In this document: positions 32,684-43,933 of the stretch, in pieces
Numbering within the stretch: position 1 is the stretch's first letter
Layout of the letters: the number at the start of each line of letters is the position of its first letter
From: Ophioceras dolichostomum
Lineage: Eukaryota; Ascomycota; Sordariomycetes; Magnaporthales; Ophioceraceae
NCBI GenBank assembly: GCA_003049485.1
Contig: PYST01000290.1
Location: 562-51,838 of the forward strand
DNA length: 51,277 nucleotides
Direction: 5' to 3'
The notes under the pieces: generated by a model
Told to the model about the DNA's origin: nothing
Database searches by the model: none
The model's input: the letters and a program-made list of their open reading frames with translations, nothing else
Translations under genes and position numbers: made by a program

Positions 32684-34705
32684 ATGTCGGCCGACGAGAA
32701 GAACGTCGAGGCCGGCGTGCTCCCCACCTACCAGGGGGAGACGCACACCAAGGACGAGCGGTTCAAGGCCAAGGCGCTCGCGACCGAGTCCCGCGAGCGC
32801 GACGCCAACTTCTACACCCGCAATGGCTTGAACTTCGAGTCGTTCAAGAAGCGCGAGTCCGGCGACGTCGTCGAGCTCGACCGCTCCATGAAGAGTCGCC
32901 ATCTTAACATGATTGCCATTGGTGAGTTCCTCGCCAACTACCTAGCCTCTCCTGTCCTCCCCCGCTGTGTCTTCCCCCGTGACTAACACAAACTTGCTTC
33001 CTTCCTCCTCCAAGGTGGCTCCATTGGTGCCGGTTTCTTCGTCGGCTCCGGTGGCGCTTTCGTCACTGGCGGCCCCGCGTCCGTCCTGATCGATTTCACC
33101 ATCATCGGTGTCATGATGTTCAACGTCGTGTACGCCCTTGGTGAGATGGCTATTATGTACCCTGTCAACGGCTCCTTCTACACGTACTCGACCCGCTTCG
33201 TCGACCCCTCTTGGGGTTTCGCTATGGGCTGGAACTACGTTTTCCAAGTGAGTCTTGCTCTCTCGCTCTCTCTCGCGTCTCATGCCCCGTTTCTCCACAA
33301 TCTCGCAAATCGCTAACCAACCTGTTTCCTTTCGCTTCTGCAGTGGCTCATCGTGCTTCCACTCGAGTTGACTGTCTGCGGTATGGTTATCCAATATTGG
33401 GAAGGCGGCAAGGCCGTCAGCGTCGGCGTGTGGATAACGATCTTCTGGGTCGCCATCATGGTCATCAACGTCTTCGGCACGCTCGGATTCGCCGAGGAGG
33501 AGTTCTGGTCCTCGTGCCTGCGCCTGGCCACCGTGCTCATCTTCATGTTCATCGCCTTTATCCTCGTCCTGGGCGGCGGCCCCGAGCACGGCCGGTACCA
33601 CGACTACTGGGGCGCCCGCTATTGGTACGAGCCCGGCGCGTTCCGCAACGGCTTCAAGGGCTTCTGCGGCGTGTTCGTCACTGCGGCGTTCTCGTTCGCC
33701 GGCACCGAGCTGGTCGGCCTCGCGGCCGCCGAGTCGGAGAACCCCGTCCGCAACCTGCCCGGCGCCATCAAGCAGGTGTTCTGGCGTGTCACCCTCTTCT
33801 ACATCCTCGGCTTGTTCTTCGTCGGCCTGCTGGTGCCCTCTGACGACCCCAAGCTGCTCGGCGCCGAGAACCCGTACGCCGACGGCGCCTCTCCCTTCGT
33901 GCTGGCTGCACAGTACGCCGGCCTGTACGGATTCGACCATTACCTGAACGTCGTCATCCTGATCTCCGTCATGTCCATCGGCACGTCCTGCGTCTACGGT
34001 GGCTCGCGTACGCTCACCGCTCTGGCTGAGCAAGGCTACGCCCCCAAGATCTTCACCTACGTCGACAAGTCCGGCCGGCCGCTGCCCTCGGTCATCGTCC
34101 ACCTTCTCTTCGGTGCCCTGGCTTACGTCAACCTCAACGCCGATGGCGAGGTCGTCTTCGGCTGGCTGCTCTCTGCCTCTGCCCTTTCCACCCTCTTTAC
34201 CTGGGCGTCCGTGTGCCTGTGCCACATCCGCTTCCGGGCCGCCTGGAAGGACCAGGGCCACACCCTGGACGAGCTTCCCTTCAAAGCCGCCTGGGGTGTT
34301 ACCGGCTCGTGGATCGGCTTCATCCTCTGCGTCCTCGTCTTCGCCGCTCAGGTATGTGTTTACTACCAACCACCATCTCCCCATCTACGTTTCCGAAGGT
34401 GCAGGTAGTGATCCAGTTAACTAACTCCTTTCTTCACCCTTCTCTAGCTCTACGTCTCCATCTCCCCCATCGGTTCGGACCAGCTCTGCACCGCCGAGGA
34501 GTTCTTCTCCCAGATGCTGACCGTCCCGGTCATCATCGCCTTCTGGATTGCCGGCTACTTCTGGAAGAGGACCGGCTGGCTAAAGCTATCGCAGATCGAC
34601 GTCGACACCGGCCGTCGCGAGCACGACTGGGACGCCATCCGCGCCTACAAGGAGGAGGTCGCGGCCCGCCCCGCCTGGAGGCGTTTCGTGCATAAGGTCT
34701 TCTAA
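32684..34705 (+). CDS. Amino-acid permease (YAT/AAP family), 4 exons
   Basis: Exons are 32684-32921, 33015-33247, 33344-34351 and 34448-34705, giving 578 aa. All introns are GT-AG (donors GTGAGT, GTGAGT, GTATGT) of 93-96 bp and join in frame. The hydrophilic N-terminus (residues about 1-78) precedes TM1, which carries the family signature IAIGGSIGAGFFVGSG. About twelve membrane segments follow. The segment FSFAGTELVGLAAAESENP is the conserved AAP block after TM5. The protein would import amino acids by proton symport at the plasma membrane; substrate range (general, proline, basic) cannot be decided. The start is the first in-frame ATG after a CT tract. Confidence 0.95.
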
Positions 34706-35189
34706 GCGTGAAGCGAAGCGAAGTGCCGCCCTTGGTGTTAGGTTCTAGATCTGATCTGTTGTTGCCATGTGTCTTGTGTCATGTTTGTCATCATCAATCA
34801 TCCACCATCGTCATATGATTGCTACCAGCTCTGTGGACTTAGCTGCTCTTTCCGGCTTTGCTGCCATGTACGGGTGCATTTAGATTGCGATTGCGGGTTG
34901 TTGCCGCTGTCTACCTTCGTTGTCGATGGGGGCTGCTGTTGCTGCTCCTCACATGTCATCGACAGTTTCCAATGATATACCACTTCTTCTTGTTCGGCCG
35001 TCTTTGGCCACATTAAACTATATACCAAATTATATACCAACAACCAATGCAATTCGACATATTTTCTGTGTCTTGCTACCATATTCTGTTCCCGATCTGC
35101 TTTGATCGCTAGCCGTGTGTGGTTCGTGCGATGCTGTTGTAAGAAGTGATGCCCTCCCGTCTATGGACCGACCGGGCGTGCACTACCTC
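34706..35189. other. Convergent 3' intergenic region
   Basis: 484 bp between the converging permease and photolyase genes. It is AT-richer and presumably contains both polyadenylation regions. No gene is seen. Confidence 0.6.
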
Positions 35190-37332
35190 TCAATCGGCCT
35201 CCTCCGTCTTCTGTCTCTTAAAATGTCTATCCAGAGTCGACTGGCGACCGCCTCTCGCCCTCTTCCCGCTGGCGTTAGCCTCTTCCACCTTCACTTTCGG
35301 CCCGTCAGCGTCGTCGGCAAACTCGCCGTCATCACTCCTCGCGTCCTTCTCCATTGACCCGGTCATCTCCGTCGCGTCATCATCACCCTCATACAGCTTC
35401 CTCCATGACCCGTCAAGCACGGCTTCGTCGTCACCCTTTAACCCGACCTTGTACGCCTTCCCCATCGCCCGCATGCAGATCCGTCGCCGCTCGTCGAAGT
35501 CGAACATGGGTCGCGGGTACGTTTCAAGTTTATCGTCCTCTTCCTTCTTCGCCTTACCCTTTTCCTGCTTTTGCTTTCGCTCCTCAAAATCATCACACCA
35601 ATCAACCAACCTAACCCCCGCCCTCCCCAACTCCTCCTCGCTCGCCTTCCACGGCTCATAAACAAACTTCCTATCCACCCTCCCCAGCTCAGGAACCCAC
35701 CTCCTCACAAACGCCCCCTCCGGATCCCACTTCTTCCCGAACGACACAGGTGAATAACAGCGAAAGGACTGACTAAAAAAAGCCGTACAGCTCAGCCACT
35801 GCCAGTTCCCCGCGTTGCACGCCGGCTCGTGATCCAACAACAGCTCCTCGAACACCTCCGCCCCGCGTTCCCACGACACGTAGCACCCGCCCCGTGTGAG
35901 GAAGCACGCGACGCTGTGCCGGCCGAGGTGGTGGATCCACCCTTCCTGCCGCAGCTGCCTCATCAGCGCGTCGATCCAGGGGAAGCCCGTCGCGCCGTGC
36001 GTCCAGCGGCGGAGCCACTCTACCGCCTGGGGGGAGTCGACCTCGTACGAGTCGTCGAGTGGGCCCACGAGGCCCGTTGAGGGATCGAGCTTGGAGGGCA
36101 GGTGCCACGGTATGAACCGGCAGGACGGGTTGTGCGCTGTCTGGCTGAAGGTGGGGCCGATGGCGTGCTGCGCTGCGAAGTACATGTCGCGGAAGAGGAG
36201 CTGGCCTGTCAGCGACTCGGGCGGCTGTGACGCCTTTCCACCGGGCCCACCTCCTTTTTTGTTGGATTTCTTGTTGTTGTTGTACGCGCCGACGGCTTCC
36301 TGGGCGTGGTGATAGAAGAGTCTGACGGAAAGCGCGCCGAAGTGGAGGAAGGGCGAGAGCAGGGTGGTGGACTGGGGCTCGAACGCGGCCGGGCTGGTCT
36401 GCGGCTTCCGGAACGTTGCGGCGTACGCACCGTTTTCGGCCGACATGGCTTCTTGTAGTATGCGGAGTGCAATCGCCTCGCCGCCTCTGTGGGGCGTCGT
36501 CGCCGCGGGGAAGCCTAGTTCCGAGAGGGTCTCGATGGCGAAGTCGCCGTTGGGGCCTGCGATGCCGCTGGTGTAGGACTGCTCTTCGCCCCCACCATTT
36601 CCGTTATTTTCCTCTCGCCACTTGGAGTTCACATCTGGCCCGCGGTCCGCTGGGATGTTGTTCCGCGGATCCAGGTCGTCAGGCTGCACCTCCCCCGGGT
36701 CAGGCAGGTGGTCCGGAGCCGGAATCGGTCGTGGGATTTCGCCGACTTTGGCGCCCGCGTTGCGGAGCTGAGCCATCGACATGGTAGGCTTCCCGCCGTT
36801 GGCCTTTGTGATGGCCTCGCTGTCCCACAGCGTGCGGCCGTACCGGGTGACGACCTCGACGCCGGCGTCCTCGGCGATCTTGGTGATGCGCTCATCGCGC
36901 CCGGCTCCGTAGGCCGCGTCGGTGTCGCGCTCGAAGACGAGGTGCGTCACCTTCCATGCCTTGAGGAGCTTTGGAAAGAGTGTGTGCGGGTCCTCGCGCA
37001 GGACGAAGAGTTTGGATTTTGGGTTGAGTTTCGTGATGGATTCCGAGAGGTCGTTTTGGCAGTCCAGGCTGAGGGGGGCCAATCGATGGATCATCATCAT
37101 CATCATCATAAGATCAGCTATTGGGTTTCTTCTCCTCGTCGGCAATGATGGGAACCTCTTACAGGAACTGCCATCTGTTCAACCCTCCCCGTGCGCGATA
37201 TACATAGTGAGGGTCCCAGGTGAAGATGGGCCACAACACTGCCGGGTCGAGGTCGAGCGCCGCCTTGAGGGCTGGGGAGTCGTGCAGCCGCAGATCCGTG
37301 CGGAACCAGTAGATGACCCTCGCGTTTCCCAT
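35190..37332 (-). CDS. (6-4) photolyase / animal-type cryptochrome family, 2 exons
   Basis: Exons 37332-37163 and 37068-35190 on the minus strand give 682 aa. The 94-bp intron (donor GTAAGA, acceptor CCTCAG) joins RWQFL to LDCQNDLSES in frame. Exon 1 begins MGNARVIYWFRTDLRLHDSP, the photolyase alpha/beta N-terminus. The C-terminal FAD domain includes WIDALMRQLRQEGWIHHLGR and then HSVACFLTRGGCYVSWE; the HHLxRH pair matches the two histidines essential for (6-4) repair. NAGNWQWLSC and CYSPVSFGKKWDPEG follow as expected. The protein repairs pyrimidine (6-4) photoproducts with blue light in the nucleus, and some fungal members also act in light signalling. The last 110 residues form an acidic then basic tail ending in an NLS-like stretch and a PIP-box-like motif. 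Confidence 0.95.
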
Positions 37333-37983
37333 CTTCTTAAAACTTTTCTCCGATATTCAGCTTTATTTTTCTCTTTCTCGCTGACGCTTATCTCGTGTGA
37401 AATTAACAATTAGGTACAATTAGGTAGTCTCAATGCCCCCTTCTTTTTTTTTTTCGAAGTCATTCATCCTTTTCCCTTTTTTTCAAGGTGGTTGGGTCGG
37501 ACCGTCCTGACGGCCGCTTCCGCGGAATTCCATGACGTCAAGCACGCTAGCTGGAAAGAAAAAGCCACAAAAACGCCAATCGACGTAAAAGGAACGCTAG
37601 CGGCCGTTCCACGATCCTAGAGATGGAAAGTTTGTGCACTAACTCTGTTGTGCCACCACCGACCGCATCAGGATCGACCCCCAAAGCTTCGCGAACCCTG
37701 CAGATGTTTGCCAACTTGACCGGTCCATCTTCCCGGCGTCATCAACGCTCATTGTTTCTTCAACCTTCCTTCGCAGCGTCTCCCTGGCGTCCTCCTCTCT
37801 TTTCGTCATCAGACCCTTATCCAGCTCAGCCCCTGGTCCCTTCCAGGGCTTCTCGTGGGGGTGGCACTGGTGCTGTCGACTTTGCTGCTGTCGGCTCACC
37901 CAGTTCACCGCGCGACGAGAATAACCGTCGTTATCGACATCGCCGTCGTCATCATCTCCTTGAACCACCCACGACGAGCTAGA
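37333..37983. other. Spacer between two minus-strand genes
   Basis: The photolyase promoter, with AATTAGGTA repeats near 37405-37425 and a T-rich run near 37445, plus the 3' region of the next gene. No gene is supported. Confidence 0.5.
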
Positions 37984-39993
37984 TTAGCCAGTCGGTAGCT
38001 CGAAGTCCGGATGGCCGCACTCAGCCGCGATGCGGAGGAGTGCGCGCTCGCCCAGGAGGCAACCGTCTTCGTTGTCAGTCACTCTTTGGGTCTCGTTCGT
38101 GCGGGACAGGTGAGTCGCCTCGAGGGACATGATGAATTTGATAGCCTTGCCGAGTGTGGTGGCCACGCACTGCGTATCACCCGTGACGGTGACGACGCAG
38201 TTCCCATCAACGGTTGGGTCGCCGATGAGGGGTGTGAGATCGATGGGAGGCATGTGCTCTTCCAGGTGCCTAATCGGGTCGGCGAGTAGGACGACGCGGA
38301 CGGGTAGGTCGCCGAGCGTCGCGCTGGTGTTCATGCCGCCGGGCTTCTTCTCGTGGTCGTCTGTGTGGATGACGATGGCCAGCCGGCGGAACAGCGGCTC
38401 GAGGATGTTGTTGCGTTTGTTGAGCAGCGCCCGCCAGGGGACGAGCCCGCGCTCAGTGCACTGCTGTTTGAACTCTGCGCTGTCTTTGTTGCGGATGTGG
38501 AGGCGCGCGAGAGCGCTCCGGATAGCTTCGGAGCTGTGGCAGAGCTCCGAGTGGAGGGCCGCGATGGCTGCTGCTTCGGCTGCTGCATTGCCGTTGTCTG
38601 GGCCTGCCGCCTTCTGGGCGACGTGACCAGGGCCTGCTGGGTCATGGTCGGTGATGACCTGGGGCACGATCGTCTTCGCGATGAAGCGGCCCCATTCGAT
38701 CTCGCTGCGGTTGGGGACGAAGCAGCGGCGGTAGAGGTAGTTGTGGAGGATGAGGAGGAGGAGGTCGAGGCGGGCGTTATTTACCATCCTGTCTGAGGTG
38801 CGGCTGGCTGACGCAGGAAGCATGTAGATGGCCACCGACTTGTTGCAGCAGTCCTCGGCGTGGAGGAGGCTCATGTTTTGGATGAGGCCTCCTCTTTGCT
38901 GGGCGTCACAGGGGATTTGTCGGGCAAAGCGAAGCGTCGTCGAGAGGGCCGCTCCGTTGGCCTGATCTCTCACACTCATGTCGTACGTCCACTCCCGGTG
39001 AGCGAACTCTTGGCAGGTCCTTAGTTTGAACAGCAGGGCCTCTCGCGACAACGGCTGCCTGCTGCCGGCGCCGTGTTGATGGTCGCGGTTACTGTCGTGA
39101 TAGCTGCCAGCGTTCAGGAGGCTGCTATAGCTGTTCGGATTGTTGAACATTGCCGATGATGACGACGACATTCGCTCACCGAAGCCGCCCGGCACGCCAC
39201 GGAGTCGAGTGTACCTGTAACCCAACCTCGACCGCAGGACCCGCTCGCACCGCGCACCCGCTGCTACGAGGAGCTCTTCCATGCACGGAGGGACGACATG
39301 TGGCTCCGACAGGGTCGCGCGGCGTCCCCGAGCAGCGTCACGGTGCTTCGCGAGGAGGAGCCGGAGCCCAGAGAAGCCTTCTCCTCGGGGGTGGCCCCGT
39401 CGGAGATAGAGGTCGGTGTGGGCGAGACATGTGTTGCCTTGAGGTTTGAGCGCGACCTGCTGGTCGAGGGGCCCGTTGAAGTGTTTGCTTTGCGCCGCCT
39501 TCGGTGGGGTCCCCGCTGAAGAGTGGCTCGCAGCCGACCCTTGAAATTTGCTCAACGGCAGGGGTGCGGCCTTGGGAGGAGACCCGGCGATAGTCAGGGT
39601 AGCGGAGGGGGAGGGCAAGGCTTCCAATGTCCCGCCGGAGGGCTCTTGGCTCGCCCGATCAGCGTCGGGCGTGGTCGGCTTGATTGACATCGACTCGGGC
39701 GCCGGGGGCAGGGGTGGGGTGGGTTCGGTCCCGGGAGTCTGCGGTGCGGTCTGCTCAGACCCTGGGGTCGCTGTGGGCGGCCCAGGTGCGGATGAGGGTC
39801 CAGGAACTGGCGAGGATGGGGCATCCGGTATCTCCTCCTCCTCGGCTATGGGATCTAGCACGTCGACCTGTCGCGGACCTTGTCCCTTCACCATGTGCTT
39901 CGCCTCGTCCCCCATTCTCATAGTGGGGTGCCAGTTATTCGAATACCAGGCAGAGGTGGTGCCGGCGCTTTTGCAAGTCGTTGGGTTCGACAT
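37984..39993 (-). CDS. Large hypothetical protein, Pro/Ser-rich N-terminus with helical C-terminal region
   Basis: 669 aa from ATG at 39993 (MSNPTTCKSA). The frame is open to an ATG at 40203 (739 aa), but the extra 70 residues look like translated leader. Residues about 1-190 are disordered and Pro/Ser/Thr/Glu-rich (PTPPLPPAPES). A Ser/Asn-rich linker precedes a more ordered region from about residue 320. That region has hydrophobic helices (LDLLLLILHNYLYRRCFVP) and conserved-looking blocks (VPWRALLNKRNNILEPLFRR, GNCVVTVTGDTQCVATTLGK). There is no signal peptide, and the helices are too amphipathic for a confident membrane call. I do not recognise the family. The context gives no functional clue. 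Confidence 0.6.
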   Translation of the reverse strand: MSNPTTCKSAGTTSAWYSNNWHPTMRMGDEAKHMVKGQGPRQVDVLDPIAEEEEIPDAPSSPVPGPSSAPGPPTATPGSEQTAPQTPGTEPTPPLPPAPESMSIKPTTPDADRASQEPSGGTLEALPSPSATLTIAGSPPKAAPLPLSKFQGSAASHSSAGTPPKAAQSKHFNGPLDQQVALKPQGNTCLAHTDLYLRRGHPRGEGFSGLRLLLAKHRDAARGRRATLSEPHVVPPCMEELLVAAGARCERVLRSRLGYRYTRLRGVPGGFGERMSSSSSAMFNNPNSYSSLLNAGSYHDSNRDHQHGAGSRQPLSREALLFKLRTCQEFAHREWTYDMSVRDQANGAALSTTLRFARQIPCDAQQRGGLIQNMSLLHAEDCCNKSVAIYMLPASASRTSDRMVNNARLDLLLLILHNYLYRRCFVPNRSEIEWGRFIAKTIVPQVITDHDPAGPGHVAQKAAGPDNGNAAAEAAAIAALHSELCHSSEAIRSALARLHIRNKDSAEFKQQCTERGLVPWRALLNKRNNILEPLFRRLAIVIHTDDHEKKPGGMNTSATLGDLPVRVVLLADPIRHLEEHMPPIDLTPLIGDPTVDGNCVVTVTGDTQCVATTLGKAIKFIMSLEATHLSRTNETQRVTDNEDGCLLGERALLRIAAECGHPDFELPTG

Positions 39994-42605
39994 ATTCGGA
40001 CTTTTTCGTATTTTCTTGAAGCGAATGTACAAGGCTTCTGTTGCAGATGTTCTGGGATTAGGTCGCCTGTGAAGGTGTGTGTACAGAATGAACGAAACCG
40101 AATCTTCCTGGCGCCCTGCTGGATGGGTTGGATGCCTTTTACCTGCCAGAGGGCCCCTTTCTCCGATAGAGCTTCCATAATTACTCGAAAGTTTCGTATC
40201 CATTCAAGTTGAATGTATCGCTTGGGTTTGAAGCCTTTTAGGCTTCTTGCTTTCCTAAACTTAATTTCTTGATATTTTTGTATGGATTTATCCCTTCCCG
40301 GATACAAGGCTGCAGTGCAAAAGTATGAGGACCGGCTGCCACAGAGTCATCATATCCACGCCAAGGCCACGCAGGAGGGCAAGCAACCAGCTGGATTTCG
40401 ACCGAAAGCGGGCGGACTTCCTCTTTCGCGGCATTGAGAACCGCGAAGTCGCTGAAGGTCGTCCATAGTGAAAAGAATAAAGAGGAAGGGGGGGGGGGGG
40501 GGGGGGNNNNNNNNNNNNNNNNNNNNNNNNNNNNNNNNNGGGGGGGGGGGGGGGGGGGGGGGGGGGGTATAACATTATGACGAAGGAGACTGGCGTGGTC
40601 GCTTGCTAAAAGACTTTTACTACAACTTCGATCATATGGGCGAAACAACAGCTACAATGAGTATACAACCCGCACGCCAAAACAGAATGCCTATCCTGCA
40701 CAGATATCTGCTGCCTTCCGTAGAATTAAAGGCGATGGAAGAACGATGCGGTAGGGTAATGCGAAGCCTTCCGTATCAGAATGTAGGAGCCCGCGAGTGT
40801 TGCATTTCGACTCAAGACCGAAGCTATCAGACATCGAGTCCCACAGAGATGCCTTTGAAGTCAGGGATGGTTCATTTCAGAAAGTCAATTAGGGTTGGAT
40901 ACGACTATTAATGGGTTTTGGGAAATCTCGTTGGTCGTGGCTGAAAATCTACGCCTGGTGGGAGATGCGACGACTTCAAGTTGTTGCAGCCTCGACGGTG
41001 TTGAGGAGGCTTTGTGAGCTGGCTCAGTCAGTATGAAGGAATCTCTTGCAAGGAGGCTTGCGATCGTAGCGTGCGTCATGGAAAATACCTTCGTGCCCGA
41101 TTTGAAGGGCCGCGCGAAGGAGCAAGGTGTGGCATCCAATGCAAATGGGTTGGAAGTCAACGCGGGGCCACCTTCCTTGACACTCACACCAACAAACCTT
41201 TATAGGTCGCGGCGCAAGTCGCGACTTCCAACATTGAAGTGGCCCATATGGCTGAGGTGAGAAGGGACATATGTTTCTTCTCGCACTGGTGCAACACTTC
41301 GTTCCGGACTGTTGTCACGAATGTTTGTATTTTTTTTTTTTCTGTTTCCCTTCCCATCCTCTAGCTCTCGTTCGCCCGCATCAAATCTAGCATCTCCGCG
41401 CTCTCGATTAACATCTTTCAGGTCTCGTGCTTGACATTTTCTCTTTTTTTTTCATAGCGTACAATTGGCAGTTCCTGAAAACCGAGCCATGACTTCTTCT
41501 CAAGGCAGCAGTTCGACCTCTCACTGAACCACACACAGAGCACGGGAGGAACACCTTGCGGGGAGCGCTTTTTCAAGTCATTTCAGAGTTGAAATCTTCA
41601 CGAAGCTACCTAGTCGAATGATTGCTGAGGAGTCGCTGGAGCTTCAACATAAGCACCAGCTGCAGGCAGCCCGTGAGTTCTCAGTTCGCGATTTCCGTCG
41701 ACTCTTCCTTCCGACCCGTGCGACTGCCAACTGGTCAACCGCAGCGAGCATGTCAAATTGATCAATGTTAGGTAGGTCGTTGCACAGCTCTTAGGGCATA
41801 GGCCATGCTGCCTGCCAGCGCATCAGGGTCGTCGTGCGGATGCGCGTTTAGCGTTGACGGCCGGCGGAAACACGGGTCGGATCCGGCGAGCATCAAGCAT
41901 ACGGCCGAGACTGCCTGTTGTCCCGCCTTTGGGTCTCACCATCGCACAACCCTTTTCGTACCTAACCCAGTGAAAGGGGCAGGATTCCACAACAGAGTTT
42001 ACGTGCGAGAGCATATGCTGGCAGCCGGAGATTAAAAAAAAAGGAAGAAGCAGAAAACGGCCCGTCCGGTGTTGCCGGTTCCGATGTCGCCGTCGATAAC
42101 CCCGTGTCCCGTGTGTAAGTGTAAGGTCACGGGATTCCAGTCCGGTGGTCCTAGAAAGGAGAGCTGTTGGCTGGAGGCTGGAGCTTGCACCCCGCACTCC
42201 AGTTGATAGGGGAAACATGGCGGGGTGCTCGGTAGGTGTAGGGAGGGGACGGGAGCTTGGAGCTTCCTGTGTACAACTTCGTGCATTGATCTTCGGGGCT
42301 GGAAACCTATGTAGCTGCGGGATGTAGACGCACCGTCCAGTCTGCGCCTGCCGAAGCGTGGCACACCAATGCAGAGCTACGGAACTCCGAAATAACTGAT
42401 TAAAAGGATGGCGACCACACTCCGACTGCGGGGATCAGAATCAAATAAATGACACCCACTGCTTCATTAGGTGCCTTAGCCCTCTGGCCCCTTCCCATTG
42501 ATCAATTGCGAGCAAAACACATCGTGAAGCAGCCGAAGCAGCAGCCGAAGCGAGGGACGACCATTACCATATCCGTTCCCCAATAAGACTAGAACTACCG
42601 CAACA
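39994..42605. other. Spacer containing an assembly gap
   Basis: About 2.6 kb without a supported gene, interrupted by a gap in poly-G at 40488-40567. Because sequence is missing, a gene fragment cannot be excluded near the gap. Confidence 0.5.
40488..40567. other. Assembly gap (33 N) inside a G homopolymer
   Basis: 19 G, then 33 N (40507-40539), then 28 G. The run is far longer than any other homopolymer here, so it marks an unresolved repeat or a sequencing artefact. Frames read across it, with X and proline runs, are meaningless. Confidence 0.97.
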
Positions 42606-43274
42606 ATGGCTAGCACTACTACAGGCAAAGAGGCGGGCAGCACCGCTGCTACAAGCACCAGCACCAGCAAGCTGGACCGCCCACCCTCCGAGAACCAACT
42701 CGCGACCGCGCTCCCTGGCCTGCGCACCTTCCTGACGGGCCACAACGCCACCGGCGAAGCCATCATACACTCCCAGCGGCCCGTGAAATGGAAGTGCTAC
42801 GATGCCGACCGCATCGGCATGTCGGTCGCGTACACGACCCACCAATTCCCGCCGGACCTCAACGACGACGCCGACGTCGCCGCGCACGAGTCGACCCTCG
42901 GCGCAGACGGCACCTCGTCCATCGGACTCGTTCGGGGCGGCGGGACGGTCCTCCGGTGGGTCGACATGGCGCCGGGTTACGAGTGCATGATGCACCGGAC
43001 GCAGTCGCTCGACTACGGGATCGTGCTGGAGGGCGAGGTGGAGAGCGTGCTGGACTCGGGGGAGGTCACGCGGATGGGGAGGGGGGACGTCATGGTGCAG
43101 CGGGCGACGATGCATGCGTGGCGGAACCCGAGCGAGACGGAGTGGTCGAGGATGATCTTTGTGCTGCAGGATTGCAAGCCGCTTGTTGTCGGGGGGAAGA
43201 GGATGAGAGAGGATTTGGGGAGGGGGATGGGGCATGATGAGGGGGTGCTGCCTGCTAGTGGGAATGATGAGTGA
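42606..43274 (+). CDS. Cupin-domain protein
   Basis: 222 aa, single exon. Residues 1-30 are Ser/Thr-rich and disordered. A conserved-looking N-terminal block (LRTFLTGHNATGEAIIHSQ) precedes the cupin barrel at about residues 104-190. Cupin motif 1 is GYECMMHRTQSLDYGIVLEG, with His130 kept but the second His replaced by Thr132. Motif 2 is GDVMVQRATMHAWRN with His170. Reduced metal ligands suggest weak metal binding or a non-classical site. Such small cupins occur in fungal catabolic and secondary-metabolite neighbourhoods as isomerases, dioxygenases or binding proteins. The neighbour downstream, convergent, is a KstD-like flavoprotein. Confidence 0.85.
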   Translation: MASTTTGKEAGSTAATSTSTSKLDRPPSENQLATALPGLRTFLTGHNATGEAIIHSQRPVKWKCYDADRIGMSVAYTTHQFPPDLNDDADVAAHESTLGADGTSSIGLVRGGGTVLRWVDMAPGYECMMHRTQSLDYGIVLEGEVESVLDSGEVTRMGRGDVMVQRATMHAWRNPSETEWSRMIFVLQDCKPLVVGGKRMREDLGRGMGHDEGVLPASGNDE

Positions 43275-43933
43275 GGATACGGAGGGAGAGGAGGAGGACG
43301 GCGACGAGAAGATCGAGGCGAAGAAGGAGGGGGTTTGAGAAAGATGAGATGATGGTGTAGTTCAGTTTATTTAGAGGGAGGAGTTTTACCGATTATGGTT
43401 AGGGTTGATAGGGCAATCGGTTAGTTGGATTGGGAGCCTACACGGTGGATGACCAGCAGACGATGATTGATGAGCATTGCCTCCGTGTTCTTTTTTTCTT
43501 AATATGGATATGCAATCATCTGCGCAACTTCTCGTCTTGCATCGTTCCCAACCCGCCCTTGGAGAAATACCAGGCATAACTGGTCCGGCTGGCGCTCCTG
43601 CCGAAGTTTCCATGCCTCAAAGTAGCAGTACCGCGTTTGTCGGGGGCTCTGGGTGGGGGGAGAAGTGTGTCGGGGAGTGAGTGAAGCGATGGGCGAGCGT
43701 AGATGTGAAAGAAGGACAGTAGCAACGAGCCGCACACGTGCTAGTCAACAGACGCAATGAAAATGCGACGGAAGGGAAAATCGGGAAACAAATCGTCCGG
43801 CAATGGCCAGTCTAACGAGCCGACGACGAGCCCGCTCTGATAAAAGAAAGCGACAACCCAAGCTCGCGTGAAAGAGGATTGCTGCGTTTGAAGCCATCCC
43901 AAGCCCACCATCCATATCACACAAGTCGTTTTC
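43275..43933. other. Convergent 3' intergenic region
   Basis: About 660 bp between converging cupin and flavoprotein genes. No supported gene is seen. Confidence 0.55.

Noticed and set aside
32942..34384. Long minus-strand frame opposite the permease
   Set aside because: Crosses the permease introns and exons antisense; Glu/Gly/Asp-rich shadow of hydrophobic codons.
39994..40203. 70-residue N-terminal extension of the large hypothetical protein
   Set aside because: Possible, but composition resembles leader; the inner ATG was preferred.
40238..40648. Proline-rich frames across the gap
   Set aside because: They translate the G homopolymer and N bases.
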